Below are positions 62,309 to 64,000 of a DNA stretch of 64,000 nt, in pieces. The position numbers and the translations under genes were made by a program. Position 1 is the first letter of the stretch; each line of letters opens with the position of its first letter. Source of the DNA: Leclercia adecarboxylata (GTDB lineage Bacteria > Pseudomonadota > Gammaproteobacteria > Enterobacterales > Enterobacteriaceae); the NCBI RefSeq assembly GCF_006171285.1, contig NZ_CP040889.1, forward strand, positions 3,596,001 to 3,660,000. The letters are read 5' to 3'. The notes beneath the pieces were generated by a model. That model saw only the letters and a program-made list of their open reading frames with translations. It was not told where the DNA came from and searched no databases.

Positions 62309-64000
62309 ATGAAGAAATTTCCCTGGGCATGTATTGCGCTGACAGCCGCCTCTTTTATTTCCAGTTCCGTGATGGCGGCGAACTTTAGCGCCAGTTTTAA
62401 GAACACCGATATTCGCGAATTTATCGATACGGTAGGCCGTAACCTGAATAAAACGATCCTCGTCGATCCGTCCGTTCAGGGCAACGTCTCGGTGAAGACC
62501 TATAACGTGCTGACGGAGGATGAGTATTATCAATTCTTCCTGAGCGTGCTGGATCTGTATGGCCTGTCGGTGATCCCGATGGATAACGGCATGGTGAAAG
62601 TGGTGCGCTCCACGGTGGCGCGCACTGCGGGCGTACCGCTGGCGGACAGTAAACACCCCGGCAAAGGGGATGAGATCATCACCCGCGTGGTGCGGATGGA
62701 AAACGTGCCGGTGCGTGAGCTGGCGCCGCTGCTGCGCCAGCTGAACGATGCCTCCGGCATTGGTAACGTGGTCCATTTTGAGCCCTCCAACGTGCTGCTG
62801 CTGACCGGTAAAGCCTCGGTGGTGAACCGGCTGGTGGATCTGGTGGAGCGCGTGGATCGCTCCGGCATGCAGCGTCGCGAAATTGTCCCGCTGCGCTATG
62901 CCTCGGCCAAAGAGCTCTCCGACATGTTGAATAACCTCAACAACGAAGAGCAGAAAGGCCAGAACGCGCCGCAGCTGGCGACGAAAGTGGTGGCCGATGA
63001 CGAGACCAACAGCCTGGTGATCAGCGGCTCGGAAGATGCCCGCTCGCGCACCCGCTCGCTGGTGAATCAGCTCGATCGCGAGCAGAACAACGAAGGCAAT
63101 ACCCGCGTCTTCTACCTGAAATATGCCAGCGCCAGCAAAGTGGTGCCGGTACTGACCGGGATTGGCGAGCAGCTGAAAGACAAAGCCCCGGCGGCGAAAA
63201 GCAAAACGGCGAGCACCAACAGCGATCTGAATATTACCGCCGACGAAGCCACCAACTCACTGGTGATCACCGCCCAGCCTAACGTGATGAACTCGCTGGA
63301 AAAAGTGATCGACAAGCTCGATATCCGCCGTCCGCAGGTGCTGGTGGAAGCGATCATTGCCGAAGTGCAGGACGGCAACGGCCTCGACCTGGGCGTGCAG
63401 TGGACCGGCAAACATGGCGGCGTGCAGTTTGGCGCCACCGGTATGCCAATCAGCCAGATCAAGAGCGGCGCCATCAAAGGGGCCAGCTTTACTGGCCTGG
63501 CGACCGGCTTCTTTAACGGTGACTTTGGCGCGCTTATGACCGCTCTTGCTACCGACGGTAAAAACGACATTCTCTCCACCCCGAGCGTGGTCACCCTGGA
63601 TAACAAAGAGGCGTCGTTTAACGTCGGTCAGGACGTGCCGGTGCTGTCCGGTTCCCAGACCACCAGCGGCGATAACGTCTTTAACTCGGTGGAGCGTAAA
63701 ACGGTCGGTACCAAGCTGAAAATCGTTCCCCAGATCAACGATGGCGACATCATTCATCTGAAGATCGAGCAGGAAGTCTCCAGCGTTGACGCCAGCGCGA
63801 CGGAAGACGCCAGCCTCGGTCCAACCTTCAACACCCGTACCATCAACAACGAAGTGATGGTGCACAGCGGGCAGACGGTGGTTCTCGGCGGATTAATGGA
63901 GAACGTCACCAAGCAGAACGTCTCGAAAGTGCCGCTGCTGGGGGATATCCCGCTGGTGGGACAGCTGTTCCGCTACACCTCACAGGATACGTCGAAACGT
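62309..64000 (+). CDS. gspD: Type II secretion secretin GspD, 3' end outside window
   Basis: 564 residues are visible, open to the right edge. Signal peptide about residues 1-24 (ends SVMAANF). The N0 domain starts at NFSASFKNTDIREFIDTVGR, followed by N1-N3 KH-like domains with the repeated TNSLVISG/TNSLVITA pattern, then the secretin core with VEAIIAEVQ, LSTPSVVTLDN, VPVLSG and the terminal secretin signature VPLLGDIPLVGQLFR at the edge. It forms the outer-membrane pore for folded exoproteins. Remaining gsp genes lie beyond the window. ATG at 62309 follows GTAATGAG; no standard strong site, but it matches the signal peptide. Confidence 0.95.
   Translation, partial: MKKFPWACIALTAASFISSSVMAANFSASFKNTDIREFIDTVGRNLNKTILVDPSVQGNVSVKTYNVLTEDEYYQFFLSVLDLYGLSVIPMDNGMVKVVRSTVARTAGVPLADSKHPGKGDEIITRVVRMENVPVRELAPLLRQLNDASGIGNVVHFEPSNVLLLTGKASVVNRLVDLVERVDRSGMQRREIVPLRYASAKELSDMLNNLNNEEQKGQNAPQLATKVVADDETNSLVISGSEDARSRTRSLVNQLDREQNNEGNTRVFYLKYASASKVVPVLTGIGEQLKDKAPAAKSKTASTNSDLNITADEATNSLVITAQPNVMNSLEKVIDKLDIRRPQVLVEAIIAEVQDGNGLDLGVQWTGKHGGVQFGATGMPISQIKSGAIKGASFTGLATGFFNGDFGALMTALATDGKNDILSTPSVVTLDNKEASFNVGQDVPVLSGSQTTSGDNVFNSVERKTVGTKLKIVPQINDGDIIHLKIEQEVSSVDASATEDASLGPTFNTRTINNEVMVHSGQTVVLGGLMENVTKQNVSKVPLLGDIPLVGQLFRYTSQDTSKR

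Overview
The window is chromosomal DNA of a member of the Enterobacteriaceae, closest in content to the Enterobacter/Leclercia/Cronobacter side of the family. About half of it follows the E. coli K-12 order around 19 minutes almost gene for gene: rimO, bssR, yliI, gstB, dacC, deoR, ybjG, mdfA, ybjI, ybjJ, rcdA, then ybjL, ybjM, grxA, nfsA, rimK, ybjN, potFGHI, ybjO, rlmC, then artJ, artMQIP, ybjP, ybjQ, amiD. Many products match their K-12 counterparts in length and start. REP/BIME palindromes sit in the intergenic gaps. The genus is inferred from gene content only.

Regions from left to right. 1-3.7 kb: a DJ-1/PfpI protein cut by the window edge, a membrane PQQ dehydrogenase and a GNAT acetyltransferase. 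3.7-4.3 kb: a repeat-rich gap with a 140-bp palindromic element and a copy of the acetyltransferase gene tail. 4.3-8.4 kb: an organic-acid locus (2-hydroxyacid dehydrogenase, RraA-type aldolase/decarboxylase, IclR regulator, ACS-type MFS transporter) whose two minus-strand transcription units have matching control regions. 8.4-9.1 kb: repeats and a small gene disrupted by a REP. 9-22 kb: backbone, with extra genes (a LysR regulator and a second PAP2 phosphatase behind a PmrA box). 22-33 kb: an insertion relative to K-12, between rcdA and ybjL, carrying an acyltransferase, an unrecognised membrane protein plus lipoprotein pair, a DUF2239 protein with twin palindromic operators, and a zeaxanthin-type carotenoid operon crtE-idi-crtY-crtI-crtB with convergent crtZ.

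33-44.6 kb is backbone again. 44.6-51 kb is a second insertion between rlmC and artJ: a two-component system of the OmpR/EnvZ type, then a 750-residue protein of unknown function followed by two near-duplicate SUMF1-like lipoproteins that lack the catalytic cysteines of formylglycine-generating enzyme. This looks like a toxin/immunity or effector/immunity module and is the best candidate here for an undescribed system. 51-57 kb holds the arginine transporter genes, ybjP, ybjQ and amiD. From 57 kb onward there is a Crp-type regulator, an IS110/IS1111-type element with a frameshifted transposase, and the start of a type II secretion locus (gspB, gspA, gspC, gspD). The IS end has replaced the 3' end of gspB, and gspD runs off the right edge.

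No tRNA, rRNA or CRISPR array was seen. All family assignments come from reading the translated sequences by eye; no database search was run.
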